Source: Blautia hominis
GTDB lineage: Bacteria; Bacillota; Clostridia; Lachnospirales; Lachnospiraceae
Assembly: GCA_002270465.1 (NCBI GenBank)
Contig: NQOF01000003.1
Span: forward strand, 372,001-436,000
DNA: 64,000 bases
Direction: 5' to 3'
Below, one piece after another: positions 43,017-51,237 of this stretch. Below the pieces are notes generated by a model. The model saw only the letters and a list, made by a program, of their open reading frames with translations, was not told the origin of the DNA and searched no databases. Made by a program: the position numbers and the translations under genes. How positions within the stretch are numbered: position 1 is the stretch's first letter; each line of letters opens with the position of its first letter.

Positions 43017-44207
43017 ATGAAAAGAAAATTGGTAAGTGTGATATTAGCAATAGGAATGATCGGGACGATGATGGCAGGCTGCGGAAACTCTGCAGATAGT
43101 TCAGATGCGGCAGCAAAAACGAAAACCGATACAGCAGCAGATGCAGATACAGAAAAAGAAACGGACGCCCCGGATGAGGCCGTTCAGGATGCAGATGGCA
43201 GTAAGATCTTATCAACGGGTCCGAATGGAGAAGCGGCAACCCCGGCATCTGATATTACATTGACAGAGGAAGAGAAACAGCAGATCCGTGACGGCGGATA
43301 CAAAGCAGCCATTTCGCTTCATTATGGAGGTAATGACTGGGCAACTTCCCAGCTGGAAGGCTTAAAGGCCACCTTTGAAGATCTGGGTATAGAGATCGTT
43401 GCGACCACGGATGCGAATTTTTCAGCAGAGCAGCAGGTATCAGACATAGAGACCATTATGGCTAAAGATCCGGATGTCATCATCAGTATTCCGACAGACG
43501 CCACAGCTACTGCCGACGCATTCAAAAAAGCGGCAGATGAGGGGATCAAGCTGGTATTTATGGACAATGTTCCGTCAGAGATGACAGCGGGAAAAGATTA
43601 TGTGAGCTGTGTATCTGCGGATAACTATGGAAACGGTTGTGTTGCTGCGGAATTAATGGGGGAAGCTCTTGGCGGAGAAGGACAGATTGGAATGGTCTAT
43701 TATGATGCGGACTTTTTTGTGACAAATCAGAGAGACGAGGGCTTTAAAGAGACAATGGCAGCCAAATATCCGGATGTTGAGATCGTGACAGAACAGGGAT
43801 TTACAGATGAAAACGGATGTTCCGAACAGGGAGATGCCATCTTAACACAGTATCCTATGATCAATGGAATCTATGCAAGCTGGGATGTTCCCATGGAAGG
43901 TGTGCTCTCCTCTGTAAAGGCAGCAGGCTTGACCGGCGATGATGTGAAGCTTACGACCATTGACTTGGGAAATAATATAGCGAAAGAAATTGCAGAAGGC
44001 AATGTTGTGGGACTCGGCGCACAGCTTCCCTATGACCAGGGAGTTGCTGAGGCAACACTGGCAGCATATTCTCTGCTGGGAAAAGAGGCACCGGCATACG
44101 TTGCGGTTGCGGCAAAGAAAGTAGATGGGTCCAATATCCTGGAAGCATATAAAGATGTTTATCATGTTGAGGCGCCGGACTGGCTGCAGGAAGCAGCAGG
44201 CAAATAA
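43017..44207 (+). CDS. Sugar ABC transporter binding lipoprotein, type I periplasmic-binding fold
   Basis: 396 residues with signal peptide MKRKLVSVILAIGMIGTMM and lipobox MAGC (Cys22). An acidic, low-complexity linker (residues 25-75, rich in Asp, Ala and Thr) tethers the RbsB-like domain from about residue 95. Residues 97-396 align along their whole length with the extra C-terminal domain of the LacI-type regulator at 48.1 kb; for example ISIPTDATATADAFKKAAD here against IAIPTDNKLTADAFRKIAD there. It feeds the ATPase and permease that follow. Confidence 0.93.
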   Translation: MKRKLVSVILAIGMIGTMMAGCGNSADSSDAAAKTKTDTAADADTEKETDAPDEAVQDADGSKILSTGPNGEAATPASDITLTEEEKQQIRDGGYKAAISLHYGGNDWATSQLEGLKATFEDLGIEIVATTDANFSAEQQVSDIETIMAKDPDVIISIPTDATATADAFKKAADEGIKLVFMDNVPSEMTAGKDYVSCVSADNYGNGCVAAELMGEALGGEGQIGMVYYDADFFVTNQRDEGFKETMAAKYPDVEIVTEQGFTDENGCSEQGDAILTQYPMINGIYASWDVPMEGVLSSVKAAGLTGDDVKLTTIDLGNNIAKEIAEGNVVGLGAQLPYDQGVAEATLAAYSLLGKEAPAYVAVAAKKVDGSNILEAYKDVYHVEAPDWLQEAAGK

Positions 44208-44218
44208 GGAGGGAGAAA

Positions 44219-45715
44219 ATGAACCCATATGTGCTGCAAATGCAGGGGATTGAAAAATCTTTTGGAGTACCGGTACTCAAAGGTGTGGATTTTTCTTTGA
44301 AAAAGGGGGAAGTCCACGCGCTGGTTGGCGGTAACGGAGCCGGAAAATCTACATTGATGAAGATCATGACAGGCGTTTACACAAAGGATGCCGGGAAGAT
44401 TTTGGTCAATGGGCAGGAAGTATCCATTCAGGACACGCACGATGCGAAAAAGAACGGAATCGGGATGATATTTCAGGAATTGTCTCTCATCCAGACTATG
44501 ACAGTGGAGGAGAACATATTTCTGGGGGCGGAGATCGTTGAAAAAGGATTCCGCAAAACTTCAGACATGACAAGACGCTCCCGTGAGGTTCTGGAAGAAT
44601 TAGGGATCGAAGTGAACCCAAAAGAGATGGTTGGTAATCTGAGTGTAGGTTTAAGCCAGATGATTGAGATCGCAAAGGCCATGGAAAAAGAGGCAAAGAT
44701 CCTGGTACTGGATGAGCCTACCGCGTCCTTATCAGATGCGGAGACCAAACAGCTTTTTAAAATGATGAAGGACCTGCAGGATAAAGGGGTTTCCATGATC
44801 TATATTTCGCACCGTATGAGTGAAATCATGGAGATCGCGGACAGTATTTCCATATTGCGGGATGGCAAAATTGTACATACCAGTCGGATTTCCGACATTA
44901 CTATGGATGAGATCATTGCTCATATGATGGGGGAGAATACAGGAAAAAAATTTGACTGGGTTCCCAGGACATATGACAAAGACGGCCCTGATCTGTTGAG
45001 CGTAGAGCATCTTAAAATAAACGACAGGATATCAGACATTTCTTTCAGCCTGAAAAAAGGAGAAATCCTGGGATTTGCCGGTTTGATGGGAAGCGGCAGG
45101 ACAGAGATCTTGGAGACTTTGTTCGGGATTAGGAAACAGGAAGGGGGCGTCGTAAAACTGAATGGTAAAACCATGAAGATAGGAAACCCCAAAGAGGCTG
45201 TTAAAAACGGTTTTGCGTTGATCCCTGAGGACAGAAGAAAAAAGGGTCTTGTCCTGATCCACTCTGTAAAAGAAAACGCCATCTTGCCCAAAGTGGCAAA
45301 ACTGAGAAAACACGGAGTTTTTGTTGACGAAAAAATGGCTGATGAGATGGTGGAAGATAATGTCCGGAAACTTAATATAGTGACAGATGATATTCATAAG
45401 AGGATCAATCTGCTGTCCGGCGGCAACCAGCAAAAGGTAGTCCTTGCTAAGTGGATGAATATGCAGCCGGAAGTCATGATGCTGGATGAACCCACGGCAG
45501 GCGTCGATGTAGGAGCGAAAGCCGAGATCATTGCGCTGATGAGGGATTATGCGGAGGAAGGAAAAGGTGTTTTGTTTGTTTCATCAGAACTGGCGGAACT
45601 TATGGCAGTATGTGACAGGATCATCACCATATATGATGGAAGGATTACCGGAGAGATGGATAGGAGCAAAATAGATTCAGAGGAGGAATTACAATATGCA
45701 ATCCAGCAAAAATAA
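44219..45715 (+). CDS. Sugar ABC transporter ATP-binding protein, RbsA type
   Basis: 498 residues with two ABC domains, as in ribose/galactose-class importers. Domain 1 has Walker A GGNGAGKST, Q-loop FQELSLI, signature LSVGLSQ and Walker B ILVLDEPTAS. Domain 2 has a degenerate Walker A (GLMGSGRTEIL) but an intact LSGGNQQKV signature and MMLDEPTAGVD, as is normal in this family. GGAGGGAG precedes the ATG. The permease gene starts 20 bases before its stop codon. Confidence 0.95.
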   Translation: MNPYVLQMQGIEKSFGVPVLKGVDFSLKKGEVHALVGGNGAGKSTLMKIMTGVYTKDAGKILVNGQEVSIQDTHDAKKNGIGMIFQELSLIQTMTVEENIFLGAEIVEKGFRKTSDMTRRSREVLEELGIEVNPKEMVGNLSVGLSQMIEIAKAMEKEAKILVLDEPTASLSDAETKQLFKMMKDLQDKGVSMIYISHRMSEIMEIADSISILRDGKIVHTSRISDITMDEIIAHMMGENTGKKFDWVPRTYDKDGPDLLSVEHLKINDRISDISFSLKKGEILGFAGLMGSGRTEILETLFGIRKQEGGVVKLNGKTMKIGNPKEAVKNGFALIPEDRRKKGLVLIHSVKENAILPKVAKLRKHGVFVDEKMADEMVEDNVRKLNIVTDDIHKRINLLSGGNQQKVVLAKWMNMQPEVMMLDEPTAGVDVGAKAEIIALMRDYAEEGKGVLFVSSELAELMAVCDRIITIYDGRITGEMDRSKIDSEEELQYAIQQK

Positions 45716-46658
45716 AAAGAATATACAGTGGGATAAGTATATGGTCTATATTATTTTTACCGCTGTGTTCATACTGTTTGCATTGATCCTGGGGAATAAA
45801 GGATTTTTACAGCCCAGGAACCTGATCAATATACTGAGGCAGACAGCAATGATATCCGTTATGGCAGTTGCCGGTGTTTTTGTTATGGCAGCGGGCCAGA
45901 TCGATCTGACCGTTGGTGCCGTAACTGCCATGACAGCAATGTTGGTATCTCTTGTCCTGCAGGCTACCAACAGTATTCTGCTGGCGCTGGTGACGGGCCT
46001 GGGATTTGGCGTGGTCATTGGCTGTATCAACGGGCTGTTGGTCACAAAACTGAAACTCCCGGCCTTTCTGGCTACCCTTGGCGTCATGGAGATCGTAAGG
46101 GGTGCTGCCATGTGGATCACCAATACAGCGGCAGTTCCTATTGCAAATAAAACGTTTTGTAATATTTTTGGGATTGGAAGCGTTGCGGGAATCCCGGTAC
46201 TGGTTTTGTGGACGATCCTGTTTTATATCATTGGAATTCTGATCTTTAACAAAAGCGCATTTGGCCGGCATGTTCTGGCCACAGGCGGAAATGAGAACTC
46301 TGCGGTTTACAGTGGTATTAAAACGGACAGAGTAAAGATCATTGCTTTCACCATGTCAGGTGCATTTGCGGCATTTGCGGGGATCATGTATGCGGCCCGT
46401 ATGCAGGCAGGAAGATATTCCTACGGCGACGGCGATGAAATGTCTGTTATCGCAGCAGTTGTACTGGGAGGAACGGCGATGTCGGGCGGCACCGGTTCCG
46501 TGATCGGAGCGTTGTTTGGTTCCGTGCTCATGGGAATGATGAATAACGCAGTTATCCTTGCGAATCTCAGTTCTGCGCAGCAGACAATGATCAAAGGCGG
46601 AATTATCATTCTTGCCGTTGCGATCAGCAATTTAAGCCGAAGAAAAAAGAACAATTAA
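45696..46658 (+). CDS. Sugar ABC transporter permease, RbsC type
   Basis: 320 residues, with eight to ten predicted transmembrane helices and the family segment GQIDLTVGAVTAMTAMLVSL. Other marks are GCINGLLVTKLKLPAFLATLG and a glycine-rich VLGGTAMSGGTGSVIGALFG. The ATG has GAGGAGG upstream and lies within the ATPase gene, so translation is coupled. Confidence 0.94.
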   Translation: MQSSKNKKNIQWDKYMVYIIFTAVFILFALILGNKGFLQPRNLINILRQTAMISVMAVAGVFVMAAGQIDLTVGAVTAMTAMLVSLVLQATNSILLALVTGLGFGVVIGCINGLLVTKLKLPAFLATLGVMEIVRGAAMWITNTAAVPIANKTFCNIFGIGSVAGIPVLVLWTILFYIIGILIFNKSAFGRHVLATGGNENSAVYSGIKTDRVKIIAFTMSGAFAAFAGIMYAARMQAGRYSYGDGDEMSVIAAVVLGGTAMSGGTGSVIGALFGSVLMGMMNNAVILANLSSAQQTMIKGGIIILAVAISNLSRRKKNN

Positions 46659-46688
46659 ATAAAATATCTATTTTAAGGAGGATTCATC

Positions 46689-47864
46689 ATGAAAAAATTA
46701 AATGTAGGATTAGTAGGGGCAGGTTTTATGGGAAAGGCACATGTGGTAGCTTATTCTAATATGCCAAAATTTTTCTGGCCCGCTCCGGCAGTACCTGTCT
46801 TAAAGACGATCTGTGATATTGAACCGTCTATCGCGGAGGAAGCAAAGGATAGGTTTGGTTTTCAGGCCTGCTGTACAGATTGGCATGATATTATCAATGA
46901 CCCGGAAATTGATGTGGTGAGCATTTGTACACCAAACAACGCCCATGCGCCCATTGCTATTGCCGCGCTGCAGGCAGGCAAACACGTCATTTGTGAAAAA
47001 CCGATCGCATCTACACTGGACGATGCCAAAGCAATGGCCGATGCCGCCAAAGAAGCTGCAAAGAAAGGCATTGTAAGCATGAATGCCTATCAGTATCGCA
47101 GAGTTCCCGCCATCGATCTTGCTAAAAAATTTATTGACGAAGGTGCGGTGGGAGATATCCTGAATATCCGCTGTACCTATCTGCAGAGCTGGTCTGCGGA
47201 CCCGGATTCCCCTCTGTCATGGAGATTCCAGAAGGATATTGCGGGAGCAGGAACGCTGGGTGATATTGCTTCACATGTGATCGACATTGCACAGTATCTG
47301 GCCGGGGACATTGAGGAAGTGGTCTCCATGGTAAAAACATATATTAAAGAAAGACCTGTACAGGAAGGCGGAGTGGACCTGCTTGGGACTGTAAAACTGG
47401 GTGCAGATGCCCCCAGAAAAGAAGTGGATGTGGATGATGAAGATTCCTTCCTTGTAAAGTTTAAAAACGGAGCTGTCGGCAGCATTGAAGCCACCCGTAA
47501 TGCATGGGGCAGAAATAACTTTATCACCATCGAACTGCACGGAACAAAAGGCAGCATTGCATTCAATTATGAAAGACTGAACGAATTACAGGTATGCTTT
47601 GCGGATGATCCGGATGACAGAAGAGGATTCAAGACAATTTATACCGGGCCGGCGCACTTCCACGGGGAAGTTACCTGGAATATACCGGGTATGAACATCG
47701 GTTACGGGGAACTGAAAACCATCGAAATGTATGAGTTTATAAAAGCGATCACAGAGGGATATCAGCCGAGTACCAATTTTGAAGTGGGATACCGTGTGGA
47801 GAGAGTCTGCGACGCAGTTATGAGATCCGCCCAGGATAAAGCATGGATGAAAGTTGAAGATTAA
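46689..47864 (+). CDS. Gfo/Idh/MocA-family oxidoreductase (plus-strand arm)
   Basis: 391 residues. Rossmann motif NVGLVGAGFMGKAH and catalytic Lys in CEKPIAST. It is clearly paralogous to the protein at 39.8 kb, with long shared stretches such as the YLQSWSADPDSPLSWRFQK segment and EATRNAWGRNN. One operon containing a transporter, an isomerase and this enzyme, facing a second isomerase-oxidoreductase pair, suggests successive or opposite redox steps on the same imported compound. AAGGAGG precedes the ATG. A hairpin terminator follows. Confidence 0.92.
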   Translation: MKKLNVGLVGAGFMGKAHVVAYSNMPKFFWPAPAVPVLKTICDIEPSIAEEAKDRFGFQACCTDWHDIINDPEIDVVSICTPNNAHAPIAIAALQAGKHVICEKPIASTLDDAKAMADAAKEAAKKGIVSMNAYQYRRVPAIDLAKKFIDEGAVGDILNIRCTYLQSWSADPDSPLSWRFQKDIAGAGTLGDIASHVIDIAQYLAGDIEEVVSMVKTYIKERPVQEGGVDLLGTVKLGADAPRKEVDVDDEDSFLVKFKNGAVGSIEATRNAWGRNNFITIELHGTKGSIAFNYERLNELQVCFADDPDDRRGFKTIYTGPAHFHGEVTWNIPGMNIGYGELKTIEMYEFIKAITEGYQPSTNFEVGYRVERVCDAVMRSAQDKAWMKVED

Positions 47865-47873
47865 AAAAGAGTG

Positions 47874-47902
47874 CAGGGACCCTTTGCGGTTCCTGTTTCT
47901 TT
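47874..47902 (+). terminator. Intrinsic terminator of the plus-strand transporter operon
   Basis: CAGGGACC pairs with GGTTCCTG (one G-U) around a six-base loop, followed by TTTCTTT. It lies 10 bases after the oxidoreductase stop codon and before the regulator gene. Confidence 0.75.
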
Positions 47903-47903
47903 C

Positions 47904-48056
47904 GTTACGAAAATATGTTACTGTTCACTGCGTTCCAGTAACATGCATAAATCCATTAAAAATCGCCTGCTGTGATGGGATTTATGCACCCTTGCATTAC
48001 TTTCTCACGTACTGCGCAGTGAATGCACAGTACTGAGTAAACAGTTACGAAAATAT
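47904..48056. repeat. MITE-like palindromic element flanked by 13-base direct repeats
   Basis: GTTACGAAAATAT occurs at 47904-47916 and again at 48044-48056. Between them lie nested inverted repeats: GCATAAATCC with GGATTTATGC, CACTGCG with CGCAGTG, and a local GTTACTG/CAGTAAC hairpin. The element has no coding capacity and sits just upstream of the regulator's operator. It resembles non-autonomous mobile or REP-type sequences; the direct repeats could be a target duplication or part of the element. Confidence 0.55.
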
Positions 48057-48060
48057 TGCC

Positions 48061-48072
48061 AAATTTGCGCAA
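48061..48072. promoter_or_regulatory. Partial LacI-type operator upstream of the regulator gene
   Basis: AAATTTGCGCAA shares the left arm and centre of the operators at 41963 and 42135, but its right arm diverges (CAAAT). It lies five bases before the -35 of the regulator's promoter, consistent with weak autoregulation. Confidence 0.65.
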
Positions 48073-48076
48073 CAAA

Positions 48077-48105
48077 TTGACTTTTCTATTCGGTAACGGT
48101 ATAGT
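48077..48105 (+). promoter_or_regulatory. Promoter of the LacI-type regulator gene
   Basis: TTGACT (48077-48082), a 17-base spacer and TATAGT (48100-48105), 35 bases before the start codon. Confidence 0.75.
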
Positions 48106-48139
48106 AGTAATATACTATATAAGGTGGGAGAAAAATAAT

Positions 48140-50191
48140 ATGGCCACAATTAATGACATTGCAAAAATGGCAGGTGTTTCAACGTCTACGGTTTCCCATG
48201 TAGTTAACAAAACACGTTATGTTAGTCCAGAGAAAGTGGAAAAGGTGGAGAAAGCAATACGGGAACTGGATACTCCGCCTAATTTTGTTCTAAAGAAAAC
48301 ATTGCCGCACATGCCGGAAATAAAAGAAAAATATATCCTTATGCTGATAGCTGATAAGAAAAGTAATTTTCAACGCAGGGTAGAACAGCAGATTGATGAA
48401 AGTTTAAGAGATACGGGGTATTCTTTGATCACCATAGAATGTAATTCGGATATATCCAGCATGAAAAACTTTTTCGATGTTTTGCTGGAGGGGAATACAG
48501 TAACCGGGATCATTGTCTTTCCCGATGAAAAGGACATTTTGATACAGCGCGTTCTTTTGGATGTTAAGATCCCCGTAATCGTTCTTGGCAGAGAAGTCAG
48601 GGATTTTATGGCAGACACAATTTGTACGGACACTTTGGATGGGGCCTATAAAGCCACAAAGCATTTGATCAATAAGGGCCATGAACGGATCGGATTTCTG
48701 GGGAGGAGCAAGGAGCGTTCCCCCCAGCGGTTGGAAGGGTTCAAAAAAGCGCTGCAGGAGTACCATATTCCGGAAGTGTCCGGCTATATCTATCCGCATC
48801 TGCAAAAAGAGCAGGATATTTTTGAGGCTTTGGATGAACTTTTGAGTGGTGAACAAATGCCCACAGCATTAATAGCTGCCAATTACGCGGTAGTGATACC
48901 TTTTCTGAAATATATAGATGCCCATAATATAACCTGTCCAACAGACATATCCGTGGTATGCTTCGGTTCTTTTGACTGGGCACCTCTGCACACCCCGGCG
49001 CTTACAACTGTGGAACAGGATACGGAACAGTATGTAAAACTGACCATTGAGACCTTGCTGCAAAGGATCGCAAACAAAGAATATGCCAATGTGTCCGCTT
49101 ATAAAAACGTTTATAGGACCGTTACGCTGCCCACAAAACTGGTGGTGCGCTCCTCCACTTGCGGAATCGGCAGGGGACCATTTGGAGAAAAGGCATCTTC
49201 CATGAGTGAACTTGTACTCTCGGAAGCCGAGATACAGAATATTCGATATAAAAAGCTGACAGCAGCCATTTCTTTCCATTATGCGGGAAAGGCATGGATG
49301 GAGCTGCACCAAAAAGGGATACGGGATATTTTTGACAATCTGGGCATTTCTGTCATTGCGATCACGGATGCCCACTTTGATCCTCAGCTGCAGTGCAGGC
49401 AGCTGGACAGTTTAAGGATGCTGGAACCGGATATCCTGATCGCTATCCCCACCGATAATAAGCTGACGGCAGACGCGTTTAGAAAAATTGCGGACAGTGA
49501 GATAAAATTGATCTTGATAACAAATGTACCGGATGGACTGCAGCCGGAGGATTATGTTACCTGTGTTTCTATTAATGAACACTCTCATGGACAGAATATG
49601 GGACATGGCCTTGGGGAATATATGTATCAGCATAATATGAAAAATTATGGATTGATCGTCCATGGAGCTGATTTCTACGCGACTATGCAGAGGGACAACG
49701 CGGCAAAGCAGGTGATAAGTGAGGAATATCCGGTGCTGCATTTATGCGAAGAGATCAGGTTTGAAAAAGAAGATGAAGTATATAAAAAGACAAAAGATCT
49801 GATCAAACGGTATCCGGAAATAGAAGCCCTTTATATCTCCTGGGATGGTCCTGCCATGGAGGCCATTGCCGCGCTGACAGAAATGGGGCGGACCGATATT
49901 GCCATCGTTACCAGCGATCTGGACTATGCAGATGCTATGAATATGGCAAAAGGCGGTATGATCAAGGTACTTAGCGCACAGTGCCCGTATGAGCAGGGAC
50001 AGGCGATCGCATTGGCGGCTGCTAAATCCGTTTTAAATGAAAAAGTACCATCATTTATCGGAATTGAGCCAATCAGTGTGACGCCTGATAACCTGTTAAA
50101 ATCATGGAAAAAAGTTTTTAAAGAAGAACCGGGGCTGGAGTTGGTACAGGCATTTAAAGAGAATCCCAACTATGTTTCTACGAAAGAGTGA
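48140..50191 (+). CDS. LacI-family regulator with an extra transporter-binding-protein-like domain
   Basis: 683 residues, about twice a normal LacI protein. The start is the ATG at 48140, after AAGGTGGGAG, where the classic HTH begins (ATINDIAKMAGVSTSTVSHVV, residues 2-22). Residues about 60-330 are the usual LacI effector domain (ICTDTLDGAYKATKHLINKGHERIGFLG). From residue 375 to the end lies a second type I binding-protein domain, homologous along its length to the locus's lipoprotein at 43.0 kb. The gene contains no membrane segment, so the second domain is cytoplasmic and may sense the same imported ligand. Its probable targets are the three TTTGCGCAAA sites. Confidence 0.92.
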   Translation: MATINDIAKMAGVSTSTVSHVVNKTRYVSPEKVEKVEKAIRELDTPPNFVLKKTLPHMPEIKEKYILMLIADKKSNFQRRVEQQIDESLRDTGYSLITIECNSDISSMKNFFDVLLEGNTVTGIIVFPDEKDILIQRVLLDVKIPVIVLGREVRDFMADTICTDTLDGAYKATKHLINKGHERIGFLGRSKERSPQRLEGFKKALQEYHIPEVSGYIYPHLQKEQDIFEALDELLSGEQMPTALIAANYAVVIPFLKYIDAHNITCPTDISVVCFGSFDWAPLHTPALTTVEQDTEQYVKLTIETLLQRIANKEYANVSAYKNVYRTVTLPTKLVVRSSTCGIGRGPFGEKASSMSELVLSEAEIQNIRYKKLTAAISFHYAGKAWMELHQKGIRDIFDNLGISVIAITDAHFDPQLQCRQLDSLRMLEPDILIAIPTDNKLTADAFRKIADSEIKLILITNVPDGLQPEDYVTCVSINEHSHGQNMGHGLGEYMYQHNMKNYGLIVHGADFYATMQRDNAAKQVISEEYPVLHLCEEIRFEKEDEVYKKTKDLIKRYPEIEALYISWDGPAMEAIAALTEMGRTDIAIVTSDLDYADAMNMAKGGMIKVLSAQCPYEQGQAIALAAAKSVLNEKVPSFIGIEPISVTPDNLLKSWKKVFKEEPGLELVQAFKENPNYVSTKE

Positions 50192-50227
50192 TGAAGACTG
50201 TGGACAAAGTAAATGATGTTATGAAGG

Positions 50228-50512
50228 GGCTGTGAAAAACAGTCCGAATAAAAAAGAGGATTTTCAATACACATTAGTGGTTGAAAATCCTTTTTTTGTG
50301 GTAAGATTTATCTGCTATGAAAAATAAAACTACAACTTATTCTATTTCGGGCGAAGTTCATTTCCAATTGTTAAAAGTTTTTTGCTTGTCATCCGCAGAT
50401 GATTTATCTTAATTGAGCATACCTTTCCAGTTGTCATTGACGAAATTAAAAGGGGAGCTATAAGACCATCGACTATGCTGATGGTCTTATAAAGGGAGCT
50501 TTTTTCACAGCC
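50228..50512. repeat. MITE-like element or insertion-sequence remnant
   Basis: Perfect 12-base terminal inverted repeats GGCTGTGAAAAA (50228-50239) and TTTTTCACAGCC (50501-50512) bound about 285 non-coding bases. Inside are a strong terminator hairpin and the perfect 11-base inverted repeat ATAAGACCATC / GATGGTCTTAT (50460-50470, 50480-50490). Similar GGCTGTGAAAAA ends are familiar from clostridial insertion sequences, which I recall but cannot check here. No transposase remains. Confidence 0.55.
50258..50297 (+). terminator. Intrinsic terminator downstream of the LacI-type gene
   Basis: GGATTTTCAA (50258-50267) pairs perfectly with TTGAAAATCC (50281-50290), followed by seven T residues. It is positioned within the MITE-like element and probably ends the regulator transcript. 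Confidence 0.85.
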
Positions 50513-50534
50513 TCTTTCTTTTTGTTTTTTTTAC

Positions 50535-50543
50535 TGGTATAAT
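50535..50543 (+). promoter_or_regulatory. Extended -10 promoter before the 137-residue membrane protein gene
   Basis: TGG-TATAAT is an extended -10 hexamer with a poor -35 region (T-rich). It lies about 85 bases before the start codon and just outside the MITE-like element. Confidence 0.5.
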
Positions 50544-50629
50544 CAAATAAGTGAGTATTACTCATATCTCCGGATATGGAATTAAGATCAAGGATGCTTC
50601 AGTTGACCATAGCTTAGAAAGGAATCGTA

Positions 50630-51043
50630 ATGGTAATAAATAATAAGATAGATCATCTTTCCCATATTACAGTATCATTCCGTATGCTTCTTTTTGCTGT
50701 GTGCTTAACTATGAATGTGCTTTTTTGTAGTACATATGCTCCCTATGGATCATTAGATAAGACAACTGTAATTGAGGCGTGGGCAGCTTCAGAAAGTATC
50801 ATTGTCAATGAAGACGGTGATCATACTACCGGTTTTAAGGATTCATTATTGGATCGAAATAACTCTTATAATGAAATTTTAACCAAGAATGTATGCCAAA
50901 TACTCATGGTCGCAGCTCTTCCAAAAGGGATTCGTCCGCTTTTTTATCTTACTATAGTTTTTCTTTTTTTCTTTTTGACCTTATTTATATTACTGCCTGA
51001 TGGATGGACATTAATTAAACAGAAGGTACGTCTGGACAATTGA
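50630..51043 (+). CDS. Small membrane protein of unknown function
   Basis: 137 residues, unrecognised. The start has GAAAGGAATC upstream. A hydrophobic segment at about residues 18-35 (MLLFAVCLTMNVLFCSTYA) and another at about 104-123 (LFYLTIVFLFFFLTLFILL) bracket an approximately 70-residue hydrophilic loop predicted outside the membrane. The base composition is visibly more A/T-rich than the flanking glycan genes. It has no clear functional link to its neighbours; the next small gene also encodes a secreted or membrane peptide. Confidence 0.55.
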   Translation: MVINNKIDHLSHITVSFRMLLFAVCLTMNVLFCSTYAPYGSLDKTTVIEAWAASESIIVNEDGDHTTGFKDSLLDRNNSYNEILTKNVCQILMVAALPKGIRPLFYLTIVFLFFFLTLFILLPDGWTLIKQKVRLDN

Positions 51044-51237
51044 ATCAATTGTTTTTCAAATCATGGATAAAACTTAATTAGGTACCATTATAAGAAGACT
51101 CTATTGCAGGTGTTCTGGTAGTTATAAGTCATTTTTAGGATCAAATGATGGCTTCTTTTTTGTGTGCAATTTAGGCAGTGACTATAAAATGCATACTTAT
51201 TACGAGAGCAAGGCAGAGATAAGATCGGAGGAAGATA

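Noticed and set aside
47904-48056. CRISPR-like repeat unit
   Set aside because: Only two copies of a 13-base repeat with one palindromic interval; no regular repeat-spacer periodicity and no cas genes.
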